In this document: positions 1-10,185 of the stretch, in pieces
How positions within the stretch are numbered: the first letter of the stretch is position 1
Layout of the letters: each line of letters starts with the position of its first letter
Assembly (NCBI GenBank): GCA_043777595.1
Contig: JAYWHT010000019.1
Location: 62,001-126,000, forward strand
DNA from: JAYVJH01 sp043777595
GTDB taxonomy: Bacteria > Bacteroidota > Bacteroidia > Cytophagales > Spirosomataceae
DNA: 64,000 bases
Direction: 5' to 3'
The notes under the pieces: generated by a model
Told to the model about the DNA's origin: nothing
Database searches by the model: none
Seen by the model: the letters and a program-made list of their open reading frames with translations, nothing else
Program-made: the position numbers and the translations under genes

Positions 1-1
1 C

Positions 2-3000
2 CAAGACGTACTACTCTCGGGAAAAGTTACTGACAATGCCGACGGCTCGCCCATGCCCGGCATAAACGTATTGGTCAAAGGAGCCACTCGTGGCACTACA
101 ACCAATGCCGACGGCACTTACAAAATTACTGCCAGTGCCACCGACAAATTGGTTTTTTCGTTTGTCGGTTACACAGTTCAAGAAGTAACCGTTGGTAGCC
201 AAACCATTATCAATGTAAAAATGGGGCAAGATTACAGACAGTTGCAAGAGGTAGTAGTAACGGCATTTGGTATCAAAAAAGACATACGCCGCACGGGCGT
301 TTCGATTCAGAGCATTGATGCCAGCCAAACTATCAAAGCACGTGAACCAAATCCTATTCAAGGCTTGGTAGGAAAGGTAGCAGGCTTGACAATCGGTATG
401 AGTGCCGAAATGATGCGCCGCCCACAGGTTATATTACGTGGCAACACTGACGTGCTGTATGTGGTCGATGGCGTACCTATCAACTCAGATACTTGGAACA
501 TTAGCCCAGACGACATCGAAAACTACTCTGTTTTGAAGGGTGCTTCGGCCTCAGCACTGTATGGTTTTAGAGGAAAAAACGGGGCTATACTCATCACTAC
601 TAAACGTGGCTCAAAAGACAAACGTGGGTTTTCGGTCGATGTCAATTCTTCGACAATGTTCGATAGAGGCTTTAACGCCATTCCAAAAGTACAAGATTTA
701 TACGGCCCAGGCGACCATGGCGTGTATGCTTTCGTAGATGGCAAGGGTGCAGGAGCAAACGACGGCGATTATGACATTTGGGGGCCACGCTTCGATGGCC
801 AGTTGATACCTCAATACGACAGTCCCATTGACCCCATAACTGGAAAAAGACAAGGTACGCCTTGGACGGCTCGTGGCAAGGACAACTTGCAGCGGTACTT
901 GGAGACAGGTGTTTTATCGACCAACAACATTGCAGTTTCATCATCGGGCGATAAATATAACTTGCGCTTTTCGATGTCCAATACCAATCAAAAAGGCATT
1001 GTGCCTAATACCAAAATGAATAGCTTGGTGTTTAATACAACTCTGGACTATAAATTTTCTAAACGCCTGTCGTTTGAGTCGGGGTTACAATACAATTATC
1101 AAAATTCGCCCAATTTCCCAGACGTAAACTACGGCCCCAACTCAATGATTTATAATATGACAATCTGGGGAGGTGCAGACTGGAACGTGGACGATATGCG
1201 AAGCTACTGGCAAACTGGTAAAGAGGGCGTACAGCAAAACTATGCCGAATATCAGCGATATAACAACCCGTATTTTATGGCTTATGAATGGGTGCGTGAA
1301 CACAAAAAAAATGATATTATTGGCCAACTTGCCATGAAATATCAAATTGCAGACGGTATTGAAGCAACCCTTCGTACTCAGGCTACAACATGGGGATTGT
1401 TCAGAAACGAGAAATTTCCGTTTTCGATGGGTACTTATGGCCGTGACGAACGCCGTGGCGACTATCGTGAAGACCGCCGCAATTTGTTTGACAACAATAC
1501 TGAATTATTGGTAAAGATTGACAAAAAAATTGGTGATAAGTTTTCGGTAAATGCCTTAGCTGGTGCCAATCTCAGAACGTTTGACTACAACTCAAACTAC
1601 GCCACAACCGACTACCTCAACGTGCCAGGTGTATATAACTTTGCCAATTCAGCCAACCCCGTCAAGATATTTAATTACAAGGCGGCAATGTCCGTTAAGT
1701 CGGCGTATTATTCTGCCGACTTTTCGTACAAAAGCTTTTTGACACTCTCAACCACTGGCCGAGTAGATCAGCTTTCGACATTACCAAACGGCAACAACAC
1801 ATTCTTTTATCCGTCTGTGTCGGGTAGTTTTATTGTTTCTGATTTATTAGAAAACTTAGGCCCAATATCGTTCTTAAAGCTACGCAGTTCGTATGCCAAC
1901 GTCAAAGATGGCCTTACTCGCTCAACGATTGGCACAAACCCAGGGGCGAGCTTTCCGTTAGGTTATGGTGACGACTACTCATCGTCTTACGACGGCCCTA
2001 CTTATCAAAACTCAGCCGTTTATAGTACGCCATTTGGTTACAACAACGCACCTGCTGCTTTTTATACCAACACACTTAACAATCCAGAACTACAACCCAA
2101 TTCTACTTCTCAATGGGAAATAGGCACAGATGTTCGTTTTCTCAAAAATCGCCTGACGTTAGACGTTGCTTACTGGATTTCTGATGATGGTCCACGTATA
2201 TTCAATTTGCCATTATCAACCACCACTGGCTACAACTCGGCATTGGTAAATGGTATCAAGACCCAGAAAAAGGGTGTTGAAGTGTCAATTTCTGGTACAC
2301 CTATCAAAAACTCAAAAGGACTTACTTGGGAGATTTTGGGTAACTGGTCCACTTTTAACGAAAAATATACAGAAATATACCCAGGTGTGGAGCGTTTGAG
2401 CCAGTTCTTTAAAATTGGCGACAGTGTCGATAAATATTACACATCTACATTTATCACAACCCCAGACGGGCAGTTGATAAATGACGGCGGAGGCCGGCCA
2501 ATTATCAATCCTGTGGCGCAATATGTTGGCAATCTAAACCCCGACTGGGTATGGGGTTTGAACAACCGCATCAGCTACAAAAACTGGAATCTCGGTGTGC
2601 AGTTTGATGGCCGTGTTGGTGGTGTTATCTCAAACTACATTCAGCGGCAGTTGTTTCGTGGTGGCCGTCATATAGCCACCATTGAGGGCGCAATGGGTAC
2701 AGCTCGCTTAGAAGACACAAAAGGCAACAAAACTTATGTAGGCGAAGGTGTGTCGGTATCGAACGGACTGGCAATAAAGTACGATGTGGACGGTAATATT
2801 ACCAATTTCGACGAGTTGAAGTTTGCGCCAAATACTACCAAGCAGTTTTTGCAAGACTATGTAAGCCGCCGCTACGGCCCCAATGGTGGCAACCTAATGA
2901 GCCGCTCATTTGGTAAGTTGCGTGAGGTAGTGATTGGTTATAATTTGCCGACAAGTTTTTTACAAAAAACATTTATCAAACAAATGAGTGTGTCTGTGGT

Positions 3001-3136
3001 AGGTCGTAACTTGTTGTATTTTGCCGAAAAAGACGACATAGATCTCGACCAATTTGCCAATGGCTCACAGGGGAGTTCTGACCTTCAAACGCCAACTATG
3101 CGCCGTTTGGGAGTAAACATCAACTTGACTTTCTGA
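2..3136 (+). CDS. SusC/RagA-family TonB-dependent outer-membrane receptor (5' partial)
   Basis: Outer-membrane receptor that takes up oligomeric nutrients with its SusD partner, using energy from TonB. The reading frame is open to the left window edge, so the true start and signal peptide lie outside. The ATG at 53 falls inside the first domain and is not the start. Visible in order: a CarboxypepD_reg-like beta-sandwich (motif GTTTNADGTYKI), the linker EVVVTAFG typical of SusC, a plug domain (VLYVVDGVPINS, then ALYGFRGKNGAILITTKRG), and a long beta-barrel ending in the terminal aromatic motif VNINLTF. The SusD gene follows 53 bp downstream, as expected for an operon. The substrate cannot be read from sequence; no glycoside hydrolase adjoins the pair. 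Confidence 0.95.
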   Translation, partial: QDVLLSGKVTDNADGSPMPGINVLVKGATRGTTTNADGTYKITASATDKLVFSFVGYTVQEVTVGSQTIINVKMGQDYRQLQEVVVTAFGIKKDIRRTGVSIQSIDASQTIKAREPNPIQGLVGKVAGLTIGMSAEMMRRPQVILRGNTDVLYVVDGVPINSDTWNISPDDIENYSVLKGASASALYGFRGKNGAILITTKRGSKDKRGFSVDVNSSTMFDRGFNAIPKVQDLYGPGDHGVYAFVDGKGAGANDGDYDIWGPRFDGQLIPQYDSPIDPITGKRQGTPWTARGKDNLQRYLETGVLSTNNIAVSSSGDKYNLRFSMSNTNQKGIVPNTKMNSLVFNTTLDYKFSKRLSFESGLQYNYQNSPNFPDVNYGPNSMIYNMTIWGGADWNVDDMRSYWQTGKEGVQQNYAEYQRYNNPYFMAYEWVREHKKNDIIGQLAMKYQIADGIEATLRTQATTWGLFRNEKFPFSMGTYGRDERRGDYREDRRNLFDNNTELLVKIDKKIGDKFSVNALAGANLRTFDYNSNYATTDYLNVPGVYNFANSANPVKIFNYKAAMSVKSAYYSADFSYKSFLTLSTTGRVDQLSTLPNGNNTFFYPSVSGSFIVSDLLENLGPISFLKLRSSYANVKDGLTRSTIGTNPGASFPLGYGDDYSSSYDGPTYQNSAVYSTPFGYNNAPAAFYTNTLNNPELQPNSTSQWEIGTDVRFLKNRLTLDVAYWISDDGPRIFNLPLSTTTGYNSALVNGIKTQKKGVEVSISGTPIKNSKGLTWEILGNWSTFNEKYTEIYPGVERLSQFFKIGDSVDKYYTSTFITTPDGQLINDGGGRPIINPVAQYVGNLNPDWVWGLNNRISYKNWNLGVQFDGRVGGVISNYIQRQLFRGGRHIATIEGAMGTARLEDTKGNKTYVGEGVSVSNGLAIKYDVDGNITNFDELKFAPNTTKQFLQDYVSRRYGPNGGNLMSRSFGKLREVVIGYNLPTSFLQKTFIKQMSVSVVGRNLLYFAEKDDIDLDQFANGSQGSSDLQTPTMRRLGVNINLTF

Positions 3137-3189
3137 TAACAAAACGCCGACAGTTGTTAATATTGTTTCAATCAAATTATATCATAAAA

Positions 3190-4719
3190 ATGAAAAATAT
3201 ATTAAAAATAAATTCTAAAAACAAAGCCTTTTCAGTATTGGTAAGTGTGCTAATAGTTATAGGGCTAACGGCCTGCCAAGACTTTGCCGTACTCGAAAAA
3301 GACCCCAATCGCCCTGTAAACGCACCCGCTTCGCTGGTATTTAATGGCGTTTTGAACGATGTTTACAATACCGTCATTGCGGGCAGTGCATGGGGAGACA
3401 AAGCCCGCTGGAATCAGTTTTATGGTTCAAATTATAACTACTACGCCACCAACGAATACACTTGGACAAGTACCGATTTGTCGTTTACGACACTAAAAAA
3501 CGTTATTAAGATGGAAGAAGAAGCAAAACGGGCAGGCTTACCAGACCAAAATGCTTACACTGCTTTGGGCAAGTTTTTTAGGGCTTATTTCTATGAAGAC
3601 ATGACCAAACGAGTGGGCGATGTACCACTCACCGATGCACTCAAAGGATTGGAAATGACCACACCCGTCTATGACTCTCAAAAAGCCGTTTATGTACAAA
3701 TATTAAAATGGCTCGATGCCGCCAATGAAGATTTGGCCGCCCTAATTACCAAAGGCGACCGTAACCTGACTGGCGATATTTATATGGGTAACGACCTGAC
3801 CAAATGGCGCAAAGTTGTCAATAGTTTTAAATTGCGTGTTTTGGTGAGTTTGAGCAGCAAAGAAAACGACACTGATTTACAGGTCAAACAGCGTTTTGCG
3901 GAAATGATAACCAACCCAGCCAAGTTTCCGATAATGACCACCATGGCAGACAATATGCAATATGTTTTTAATAATTTTAATAAATACCCACGCAATCCGT
4001 CTAATTTTGGTTTTAATGCTACTCGTGAAAACATGGCAAAAACCTATGTAGATTTGTTGGTAGCCCGCAAAGACCCACGCATATTTGTAGTAGCCGAGCC
4101 AGCCGAAGCCAAGTTGAAAGCAGGCTTAAAAGCAACCGACCACGCCGCCTATGTAGGGGCATCGTCGGGCGAAGACTTAGCCGATATGAGTACCAACGCA
4201 TTGAAAGGAGATTATTCTTTTCAGAATCGGGCGAGGTATTACTCAAACGATGTAGGCGAGGCATTGTTTATTGTGGGCTATCCAGAAATGTGCTTCAACA
4301 TGGCCGAGGGCATCAATCGAGGTTGGGCCGCTGGCGACGCTGACCTGTGGTACAGAAACGCCATCGCTGCCTCAATGAGCCATTATGGCATCACAAATGC
4401 TGCCACGCTGACTACTTATTTGCAGGGTACAATGGTAAAATATGCAGGAAACAACGCAACAGGACTGAACCAAATTTTAACACAAAAATATATTGCATTT
4501 TTTCAAAATTCAGGTTTAGAGGCGTTCTACAATCAACGCCGCACGGGCATACCAACGTTTTTGACGGGTGTAGGCACAGGTAACAGCGCACGGATTCCGA
4601 AGCGGTGGCAATATCCTTCATCAGAGCGCAACACCAATGCTGCCAACTATAAGTCGGCGATTGGATCTCAATTTGCAGGCAAAGACGACATCAATGACAT
4701 GATGTGGTTGTTAAAATAA
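3190..4719 (+). CDS. SusD/RagB-family substrate-binding lipoprotein
   Basis: Surface lipoprotein that forms the lid over the upstream SusC barrel and captures substrate. I choose the ATG at 3190 over the TTG at 3154 because it begins a normal lipoprotein signal peptide (MKNILKI, hydrophobic core, lipobox LTAC with Cys at about residue 29). This gives 509 residues, usual for the family. The body is alpha-helical, with motifs such as YFYEDMTKRVGDVPLTDAL and a C-terminal RIPKRWQYP region typical of the SusD-like_2 branch. It is immediately downstream of SusC, and a strong hairpin with a T-run ends the unit. Confidence 0.93.
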   Translation: MKNILKINSKNKAFSVLVSVLIVIGLTACQDFAVLEKDPNRPVNAPASLVFNGVLNDVYNTVIAGSAWGDKARWNQFYGSNYNYYATNEYTWTSTDLSFTTLKNVIKMEEEAKRAGLPDQNAYTALGKFFRAYFYEDMTKRVGDVPLTDALKGLEMTTPVYDSQKAVYVQILKWLDAANEDLAALITKGDRNLTGDIYMGNDLTKWRKVVNSFKLRVLVSLSSKENDTDLQVKQRFAEMITNPAKFPIMTTMADNMQYVFNNFNKYPRNPSNFGFNATRENMAKTYVDLLVARKDPRIFVVAEPAEAKLKAGLKATDHAAYVGASSGEDLADMSTNALKGDYSFQNRARYYSNDVGEALFIVGYPEMCFNMAEGINRGWAAGDADLWYRNAIAASMSHYGITNAATLTTYLQGTMVKYAGNNATGLNQILTQKYIAFFQNSGLEAFYNQRRTGIPTFLTGVGTGNSARIPKRWQYPSSERNTNAANYKSAIGSQFAGKDDINDMMWLLK

Positions 4720-4750
4720 AGGTATTTCTCATAGGTTAATTAAATTTTGT

Positions 4751-4786
4751 AAAAGGTGGGGATAGTCTATCCCCACCTTTTTTTAT
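4751..4786. terminator. Bidirectional terminator between susD-like and Gfo/Idh genes
   Basis: An AAAAGGTGGGGATAG / CTATCCCCACCTTTTTTT hairpin with a near-perfect stem, an A-run on the left and a T-run on the right. It lies between convergent genes and can serve both strands. Confidence 0.85.
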
Positions 4787-6163
4787 TTATACCTTAATAT
4801 CCATCACCTTGGCATTTTTGCGGCTTTCTTCGGCCATAAAGCCCATCACGTGGCTCTCGACCGAGGCTGTGATAGTCGATGTCAGTAGTTCGGGTTTGTT
4901 TTGAGATACTGCCTGTGCAAAGTTCTGAATCAGTCCCCAGTCGCCACCGCCATGACCCGACTGGTTAAAATCAGTCTGCTCGCTGGCTTTCCATTTGGTT
5001 GTTTGTTTGGTTCTAAAATCGGTTACTTCTATCAAATCATTGTCGCCCACTACTTCGCCATAAGCAAACATAATTCTGGTTTTACGGGCTTCCCAGCCTG
5101 TCATGGCTTCGAGGCCGAAGGTAGCCAAGATGCCGTCTTCAAACTGATAGATACTTGTGTAATGGTCGGGTTGGTCGTTGTTCATTTTATAGACACAGCG
5201 GCCATAATCGGTAGTTTTGAGTTTTTCTAAAATTGCTAGTCCTTGTAGCATCAGGTCTTCGGGAACGTCCAAAACATGAATACGCTTACGCTGCTCGTGG
5301 TAAATTTTTATTGCCGAAAACGGACATTCACGCTCAACTTTGCAGCCGTCAGTACAGCGGTCGGTGCTACCCGCAGGGGCGCTGCTGGCCTTAAACCATT
5401 TCAGATTCCCAAAAGCCGATACTTGTTTGGCGGGTCTGTTGGCAAGCCAGCGCATGATGTCGAGGTCGTGGCATGACTTGGCCAATATCAAGGGATTGGT
5501 TTTTTGAGACTCGTGCCAGTTGCCACGCACATACGAGTGTGCAAAATGCTGATAATCAATACCTTCTAAATGATTGATACTCATCATCGGCCCTAAGTTA
5601 CCGCTATCACAGATTTCTTTTAGTTTTTTGAAATAAGCAGTGTAGCGCAACACATGGCAAACGGCTATGATGCTTTTTGATTGTCGGGCGGCTTCTAATA
5701 TGGCCAAACATTCTTTGATAGAGGGCGAAATCGGTTTTTCTAACAAAATATGGTAACCCATCTCAATGGCTTTCATGGCTGGGCCATAGTGTAGCCAGTC
5801 GGGAGTAGAGATAATGACTGCATCGGCAAACTTTGGAACTTTAAACACATCTTCCCAGGTCTTAAACCGCTGACTGTCTGCTATTTGGTGCGTTTTGGCA
5901 AAGCGTTCGTTTCTAAACTCAATCGGCTCGGCTACTCCTACCATTTTGACGTTTGTGGGGTTAGCCACCGCATAGCGGCCATACACATTGCCACGGTTGC
6001 CAGCACCCAATACAATGGCCGTAATGGGTTTGTCTAAGGTTTTGTAATCTGGATTGTCTAAAAACGTAATAGTCTGATAATCATTGGCTTGGGCATCGAT
6101 TAGGAGCGATGTGGCCCCTGCCGTAAGGCCAAAGGCTTTTAATAATTGACGGCGGTTGAGCAT
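4787..6163 (-). CDS. Gfo/Idh/MocA-family oxidoreductase with Tat-type signal
   Basis: NAD(P)-dependent oxidoreductase, probably acting on a sugar, inositol or related polyol. The N-terminus (MLNRRQLLKAFGLTAG) carries a twin-arginine export-type signal, common in Bacteroidota members of this family. The Rossmann motif VLGAGNRGNVYGRYA is at about residues 50-64. The family signature EKPIS follows at about 142. A cysteine-bearing segment (CTDGCKVERECPFSA, about 265-280) is typical of a Tat-exported subgroup. Length 458. It is convergent with the SusC/D pair and shares its terminator, so co-function is possible but not shown. Confidence 0.85.
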   Translation of the reverse strand: MLNRRQLLKAFGLTAGATSLLIDAQANDYQTITFLDNPDYKTLDKPITAIVLGAGNRGNVYGRYAVANPTNVKMVGVAEPIEFRNERFAKTHQIADSQRFKTWEDVFKVPKFADAVIISTPDWLHYGPAMKAIEMGYHILLEKPISPSIKECLAILEAARQSKSIIAVCHVLRYTAYFKKLKEICDSGNLGPMMSINHLEGIDYQHFAHSYVRGNWHESQKTNPLILAKSCHDLDIMRWLANRPAKQVSAFGNLKWFKASSAPAGSTDRCTDGCKVERECPFSAIKIYHEQRKRIHVLDVPEDLMLQGLAILEKLKTTDYGRCVYKMNNDQPDHYTSIYQFEDGILATFGLEAMTGWEARKTRIMFAYGEVVGDNDLIEVTDFRTKQTTKWKASEQTDFNQSGHGGGDWGLIQNFAQAVSQNKPELLTSTITASVESHVMGFMAEESRKNAKVMDIKV

Positions 6164-6250
6164 TGTTCGTAGGTTTTGGGGTTATGGATTTGGGATAAAT
6201 ATATAGAGCTAAAATTGAAAAAGTACAAATATTTTATTGATTGCATTTGA

Positions 6251-7204
6251 CTACACGGCTTCCCAAAACTCTACCCAAACACCATCTGGACTCTGTACCG
6301 CAAAGGTTTTGATTGTACCAATAGGCTGAATGTCAATAGTTGTGAGTAAACACTTAGGAACAATACCATTACGCAGAACGAAGTCATAATAACTCTGAAT
6401 ATCGGTAACAGGTATGCGGTACATCAATATACCACGGTTGGGTGGCACGGCAAGGCTCGAAAAATCTTCGCCTTTGATGCCTTCGAGTTCTATCAAGTCA
6501 AAGAGTGCATCTCGGCTGTCGGTTGGGCCAATGATACTCAACAGTGCTTTGGTTTGGGCGGCGATATTGTGCGGTAGATTAAAAATAGAACGGCTTTCGT
6601 CGCCCACAAACTCAATTTGATTGTGAACTACAAAGCCCAACTGATTGATAAAAAAATGCGAAGCAGCTTTTATATCTTTTACTACTATTGCCGACAAATA
6701 AACATTGCTCGTAGCACCCGTAAGCCCAAACGGGTTGGGGTGTGGCGGGGCGGTACGATGTACAAAAGCAATAACCACTCCATCGTGGCCTCTAAAAAGC
6801 ACTTCTTCGACCGAAAACGGCCCCATGGTCTGCGTTACGGGTTGCGTATAGGCGTGCCAGTTGCACTCGGTCATTTGGTCATACACCCAGTTGATGTCGC
6901 TGACTCTGATGTCAATGTCCATAATTCCCCCATTATCAAAAGGTTGGCCTGCCGAACGGATAATTTGCTGCGACACACCATTAAACCGTACCAACCTTAT
7001 TTGTCCATAAGTCAGTCCCTGAAATTGCAGTAAAACTTCGTCGGTGGTGCAGTTTGGGGCTAAGTCCCAAAAATCTAACTGAGAGCGGTGGCCTTGCCCC
7101 TGCCACACGATTTGCCAGCCCAAAAGGTCTGTGTAAGTTTTGGCGGCAATTTGTATGTCCTTAACAGAAAATACGACTTCGTTGTAGGAGTGTAGCTGGT
7201 GCAT
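6251..7204 (-). CDS. Two-domain VOC (glyoxalase/bleomycin-resistance fold) protein
   Basis: Contains two vicinal-oxygen-chelate modules. The first runs from about residue 5 (YNEVVFSVKDIQIAAKTY, LLGWQIVWQGQGHRSQLDFW) and the second from about 170 (NVYLSAIVVKDIKAASHFF). It ends with the typical strand SPDGVWVEFWEAV. Members bind a metal and act as dioxygenases, isomerases or lyases; the substrate here is not identifiable. The frame can be opened by a TTG at 7231, but the ATG at 7204 places the start right at the first VOC strand, so I use it (317 residues). It lies 46 bp beyond the end of tssG on the same strand but has no obvious link to the secretion system. Confidence 0.75.
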   Translation of the reverse strand: MHQLHSYNEVVFSVKDIQIAAKTYTDLLGWQIVWQGQGHRSQLDFWDLAPNCTTDEVLLQFQGLTYGQIRLVRFNGVSQQIIRSAGQPFDNGGIMDIDIRVSDINWVYDQMTECNWHAYTQPVTQTMGPFSVEEVLFRGHDGVVIAFVHRTAPPHPNPFGLTGATSNVYLSAIVVKDIKAASHFFINQLGFVVHNQIEFVGDESRSIFNLPHNIAAQTKALLSIIGPTDSRDALFDLIELEGIKGEDFSSLAVPPNRGILMYRIPVTDIQSYYDFVLRNGIVPKCLLTTIDIQPIGTIKTFAVQSPDGVWVEFWEAV

Positions 7205-7250
7205 TGGCAGTTGTCGGTAAACAGTTATCAAGTTGCTGGTTAGTACTTAC

Positions 7251-8180
7251 CTATAACATACCTGCAACGACAGTGTTATAACCTAAGCGGCTGGAATATT
7301 GTTTTGTATCGTCCAACACAAAACTCGCACTATCGCTAAGTAATTCGACCTTGATTTCTACTTCATTATCGGCAGGTAAAAGCCAACTTGTGAGCCAATT
7401 AACAAACTGCAAACCAATACCACCCTCTAAATAGTCAATTAGTTTTTCGGGGTTTGGGATTGTGATAGTCAATCGAAGCGTGGGTAGATAAGAAGAAATT
7501 TGTCCTGACAATATCAAATCGTCGGCAAGTGAAGTATGCCCCAAATAAGCCATATATGGTATCTGAAAATCTTTGGCTGGCCCGTAGTTAATCTTCACAT
7601 CTTGGTCGGTCAGTTCACTAAAAATCTTTGAAATTTGAGGTAAATTACCCGAAAACTGGGCTATGGTTGGTAATATTGGTACTATTTTAATGACTTGCTC
7701 TTTGGTTAAAAAATCGGGTAGTTGCCAAAAACGGCGAAGTATATCCACAAAACTACCGTATTTACCCAGTTCGTAGCTGTGTAGTTCTTTGTTTTCAATC
7801 CAAACCTTTTGATGGTAAAATTCTTGTTCGAGCGGTAAAAAAAATGTTCGACTTTTTTTTTCTTTTTGTCGTTGAATCTTTATCTCTTCAATTTTTTTCT
7901 TGGTTGTAGGACTACCCTGCGTTGGCAAATGAAAAAGGTCTTTGGGTAGTGCATCGTATATACCCTCACGGTTGAGGGTCATTACTTTTTTGACAACCCG
8001 CCCGACTTCCCTATCTTCGACCAATACAATATCTGAGCCATAGTTTCTTTTGAAAATACCGACCGTTTCAAAAAGTAGTTTTTCAATCTCTATACCATTT
8101 TCAAATAACATCGAAGCCACTACTTCTGCCCGAATATCGGCAGGAGCGGCAGTCCAGTCTGTTGATATTTCTGTGAGCAT
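7251..8180 (-). CDS. tssG: T6SS-iii baseplate protein TssG
   Basis: Predicted baseplate wedge component that works with TssF, TssE and TssK. It is recognised by position directly after tssF and by its TssG-like pattern: an N-terminal segment with a DIRAEVVASMLFENG helix, a basic linker (about residues 95-115, rich in K/Q/R), a central KYGSFVDILRRFWQLPDFL region, and a C-terminal half with TLRLTITIPNPEKLIDYL. Length 309 from the ATG at 8180; a TTG five codons upstream is less likely. Unlike other gaps in the locus, the one to tssF (about 150 bp) is filled by a 101-bp repeat. Family assignment rests on context plus weak motif similarity. Confidence 0.75.
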   Translation of the reverse strand: MLTEISTDWTAAPADIRAEVVASMLFENGIEIEKLLFETVGIFKRNYGSDIVLVEDREVGRVVKKVMTLNREGIYDALPKDLFHLPTQGSPTTKKKIEEIKIQRQKEKKSRTFFLPLEQEFYHQKVWIENKELHSYELGKYGSFVDILRRFWQLPDFLTKEQVIKIVPILPTIAQFSGNLPQISKIFSELTDQDVKINYGPAKDFQIPYMAYLGHTSLADDLILSGQISSYLPTLRLTITIPNPEKLIDYLEGGIGLQFVNWLTSWLLPADNEVEIKVELLSDSASFVLDDTKQYSSRLGYNTVVAGML

Positions 8181-8196
8181 TGTGTTGGGTAACAAA

Positions 8197-8297
8197 GGAG
8201 TCGTGAGTATATAGTATGGTGTCGTGAGTTAAATACAGTACTGTTAATCAGTGAGTTATTAAAGTTAAAACAGCGTATTAGTTTTGAATAAGTACTT
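8197..8297 (-). repeat. 101-bp dispersed intergenic repeat, copy A
   Basis: Read on the minus strand it starts AAGTACTTATTCAAAACTAA and ends ACTCACGACTCC. It is exactly 101 bp and differs from copy B (24405-24505) at about 9 positions; copy C is at 54953-55053. It fills most of the tssF-tssG gap. It contains the motif ACTCACGAC twice. Confidence 0.9.
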
Positions 8298-8332
8298 AAT
8301 TATAATATTTTTCGTTGTTCGCTTTTCACTAC

Positions 8333-10162
8333 TCACACTTTCGGTTCATTTTTTATGAGTACCTGTACTGGTAAATGTGCCGCTGAATTAGTTTCGATTT
8401 GTGTTTTAATTGAATTACATATTTGTTGCCATGAGTGAGTATCAATCTGGGTATTTTGAGGTACTAAAACCACTTGCAAACAGCGCATAAAACCTTTATT
8501 GGGAACGGCACTCATCATAAAATGTCGTTTAATTTCTACTTTTTGTACTTTATTGCCCAATTCTGCCCAACAAAAAACCCTAATATCCTCCATTGTTACA
8601 AGTCGGTTGTGGGTCAATAAATTTTTTTTGAGTTGAGCCACATATTCAGAACTATTGAGCCGAGGTTTCCCACCGTGAGGCCGAGTGAGCAAAAAAAGTT
8701 CGTTATTGTTCAACTCCGACCCCGAATACATTTTGAGTTTTGAGCCTGCTGGTATGCTATTGGCTTGCTCGGCGAGGGTTGTCCAAAAAGTAACAAAAAC
8801 ATTATCTGTTTTTTGGTCGGTTCTGACCATTAAAAAAGGCTTAGAAGCGGTCTGGGTTGTTTTTTGAGTACCGAGTTTTTGTTCTAATTTAGCCAAATTT
8901 TGAGATAATTCTCTAATCAAAGCCGACAAAAACTCTTCGCCTATGGCACTAAACGCCATTCGCTCGTCTCTGATGGTTTCGGTTACATAATATAGCAATT
9001 CGGTTGCCTGTCGGGCATCAAATCTGCCCACACCTTGCTGTCTGAGTGTGAACGAGCGACTATTTTTGCCTGCTTCTTGCACTGCTTCGGAGTCAATATA
9101 TTTTTGATTGCTTTGATTCCATACCGATTGTACGCCCAAAAAAGCCTCATCTGACAGTAACGGCACACTATTGATACCCTCTTGAAGGCGATAATTGAGT
9201 TTATGTAGTCTGCGATTGAGTACTGGTACGGCGTTCAGAGCTACCGTCAGCGAATCAAAAGCCTCAACAGGAAAACTTTGTGGAAACTCGACCTTGAACC
9301 AATAGAGCTTTTGTTGCAAAGTTTGCAACGGCTGCCAACCGAAGCGAGCCTCCAACTCTGGCGGATAGGGCATCGGTAGTATAGCGTTTGTATCTATTGT
9401 TACGCTATTTTTGATTGATATAAAATGCTTTTCCCAAAGAGCCAATACTTGATTTTCGATAGCCGAACTTTCGACAGTGGCCATGGCACTATTTGGCCAG
9501 CCTACATTTGTTTCGAGTATCTTGTTTGCTAATGTCCAACGAGCGAGCGGCAAAAAATCGCAATAGTCGGCTCGATGTGAATCTAATGTCCAGTCGAAAA
9601 AAAATCGTAAACCCTGTAAGTCTTTTACAGACGTGCCTATTTCTACCCCAATCCAGAGCCAGCGTTCGCCAGCCGATACTGGGGTTGATGCCTCCGCAAA
9701 GACAGTCCGCTGATTGCCGTTTTCGATTTGATAAATACTATTTGGATTGACCAATACCCTCACCGTGGCATTGACTACTGTTGTTTTGAAAACTGGCGAA
9801 AAGAAAAATTCATTGGCATCGTTATTTTTGTTTGTCCCCGATTTTTGAAAAACCAAAGCCGTTTCGGGCAGTATCTCGGCGCGTGCTTCTACTGGCCGAA
9901 ATGTAGCAATAGCTGAAGCAGGTTGAGGCAAGTTGGCTACGTCAGGGCATAATATTTGTGCCAGCCGTTCTATCAGTCTGGTTTCGGTGGCTTGTATGTC
10001 TCTGCCTAATTTTTCAAATTCAACCGAGCAAGCCTCCATCAAGAGCCTCACTAATGGGTCAAAATTGGCCAAGGCGGAGTCGTCTATTCCCCACAACTCC
10101 CCTACTCGCTTCATGAGCCGATTTCGAGTGTTTTCTTTCGTAAAATGCCTTGCGTCAAACAT
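8333..10162 (-). CDS. tssF: T6SS-iii baseplate protein TssF
   Basis: Large baseplate wedge subunit, 609 residues, close to the usual TssF length. The N-terminus (FTKENTRNRLMKRVGELWG, then DPLVRLLMEACSVEFEKL and IERLAQILCPDV) is characteristic of the T6SS-iii TssF/type VI baseplate family. The C-terminal portion has the conserved TRPHGGKPRLNSSEYV and the following RLVTMEDIRVFCWAELG segments, resembling phage gp6-like baseplate domains. It starts at an ATG 23 bp after tssE, consistent with a tssE-tssF-tssG transcription unit. Confidence 0.9.
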   Translation of the reverse strand: MFDARHFTKENTRNRLMKRVGELWGIDDSALANFDPLVRLLMEACSVEFEKLGRDIQATETRLIERLAQILCPDVANLPQPASAIATFRPVEARAEILPETALVFQKSGTNKNNDANEFFFSPVFKTTVVNATVRVLVNPNSIYQIENGNQRTVFAEASTPVSAGERWLWIGVEIGTSVKDLQGLRFFFDWTLDSHRADYCDFLPLARWTLANKILETNVGWPNSAMATVESSAIENQVLALWEKHFISIKNSVTIDTNAILPMPYPPELEARFGWQPLQTLQQKLYWFKVEFPQSFPVEAFDSLTVALNAVPVLNRRLHKLNYRLQEGINSVPLLSDEAFLGVQSVWNQSNQKYIDSEAVQEAGKNSRSFTLRQQGVGRFDARQATELLYYVTETIRDERMAFSAIGEEFLSALIRELSQNLAKLEQKLGTQKTTQTASKPFLMVRTDQKTDNVFVTFWTTLAEQANSIPAGSKLKMYSGSELNNNELFLLTRPHGGKPRLNSSEYVAQLKKNLLTHNRLVTMEDIRVFCWAELGNKVQKVEIKRHFMMSAVPNKGFMRCLQVVLVPQNTQIDTHSWQQICNSIKTQIETNSAAHLPVQVLIKNEPKV

Positions 10163-10185
10163 GGTGATATGGGTTATACGATGTG

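Noticed and set aside
53..61. ATG at 53 as the SusC start
   Set aside because: The frame is open to the window edge and the preceding residues (LLSGKVTDNADGSPMPG) belong to the same carboxypeptidase-regulatory domain.
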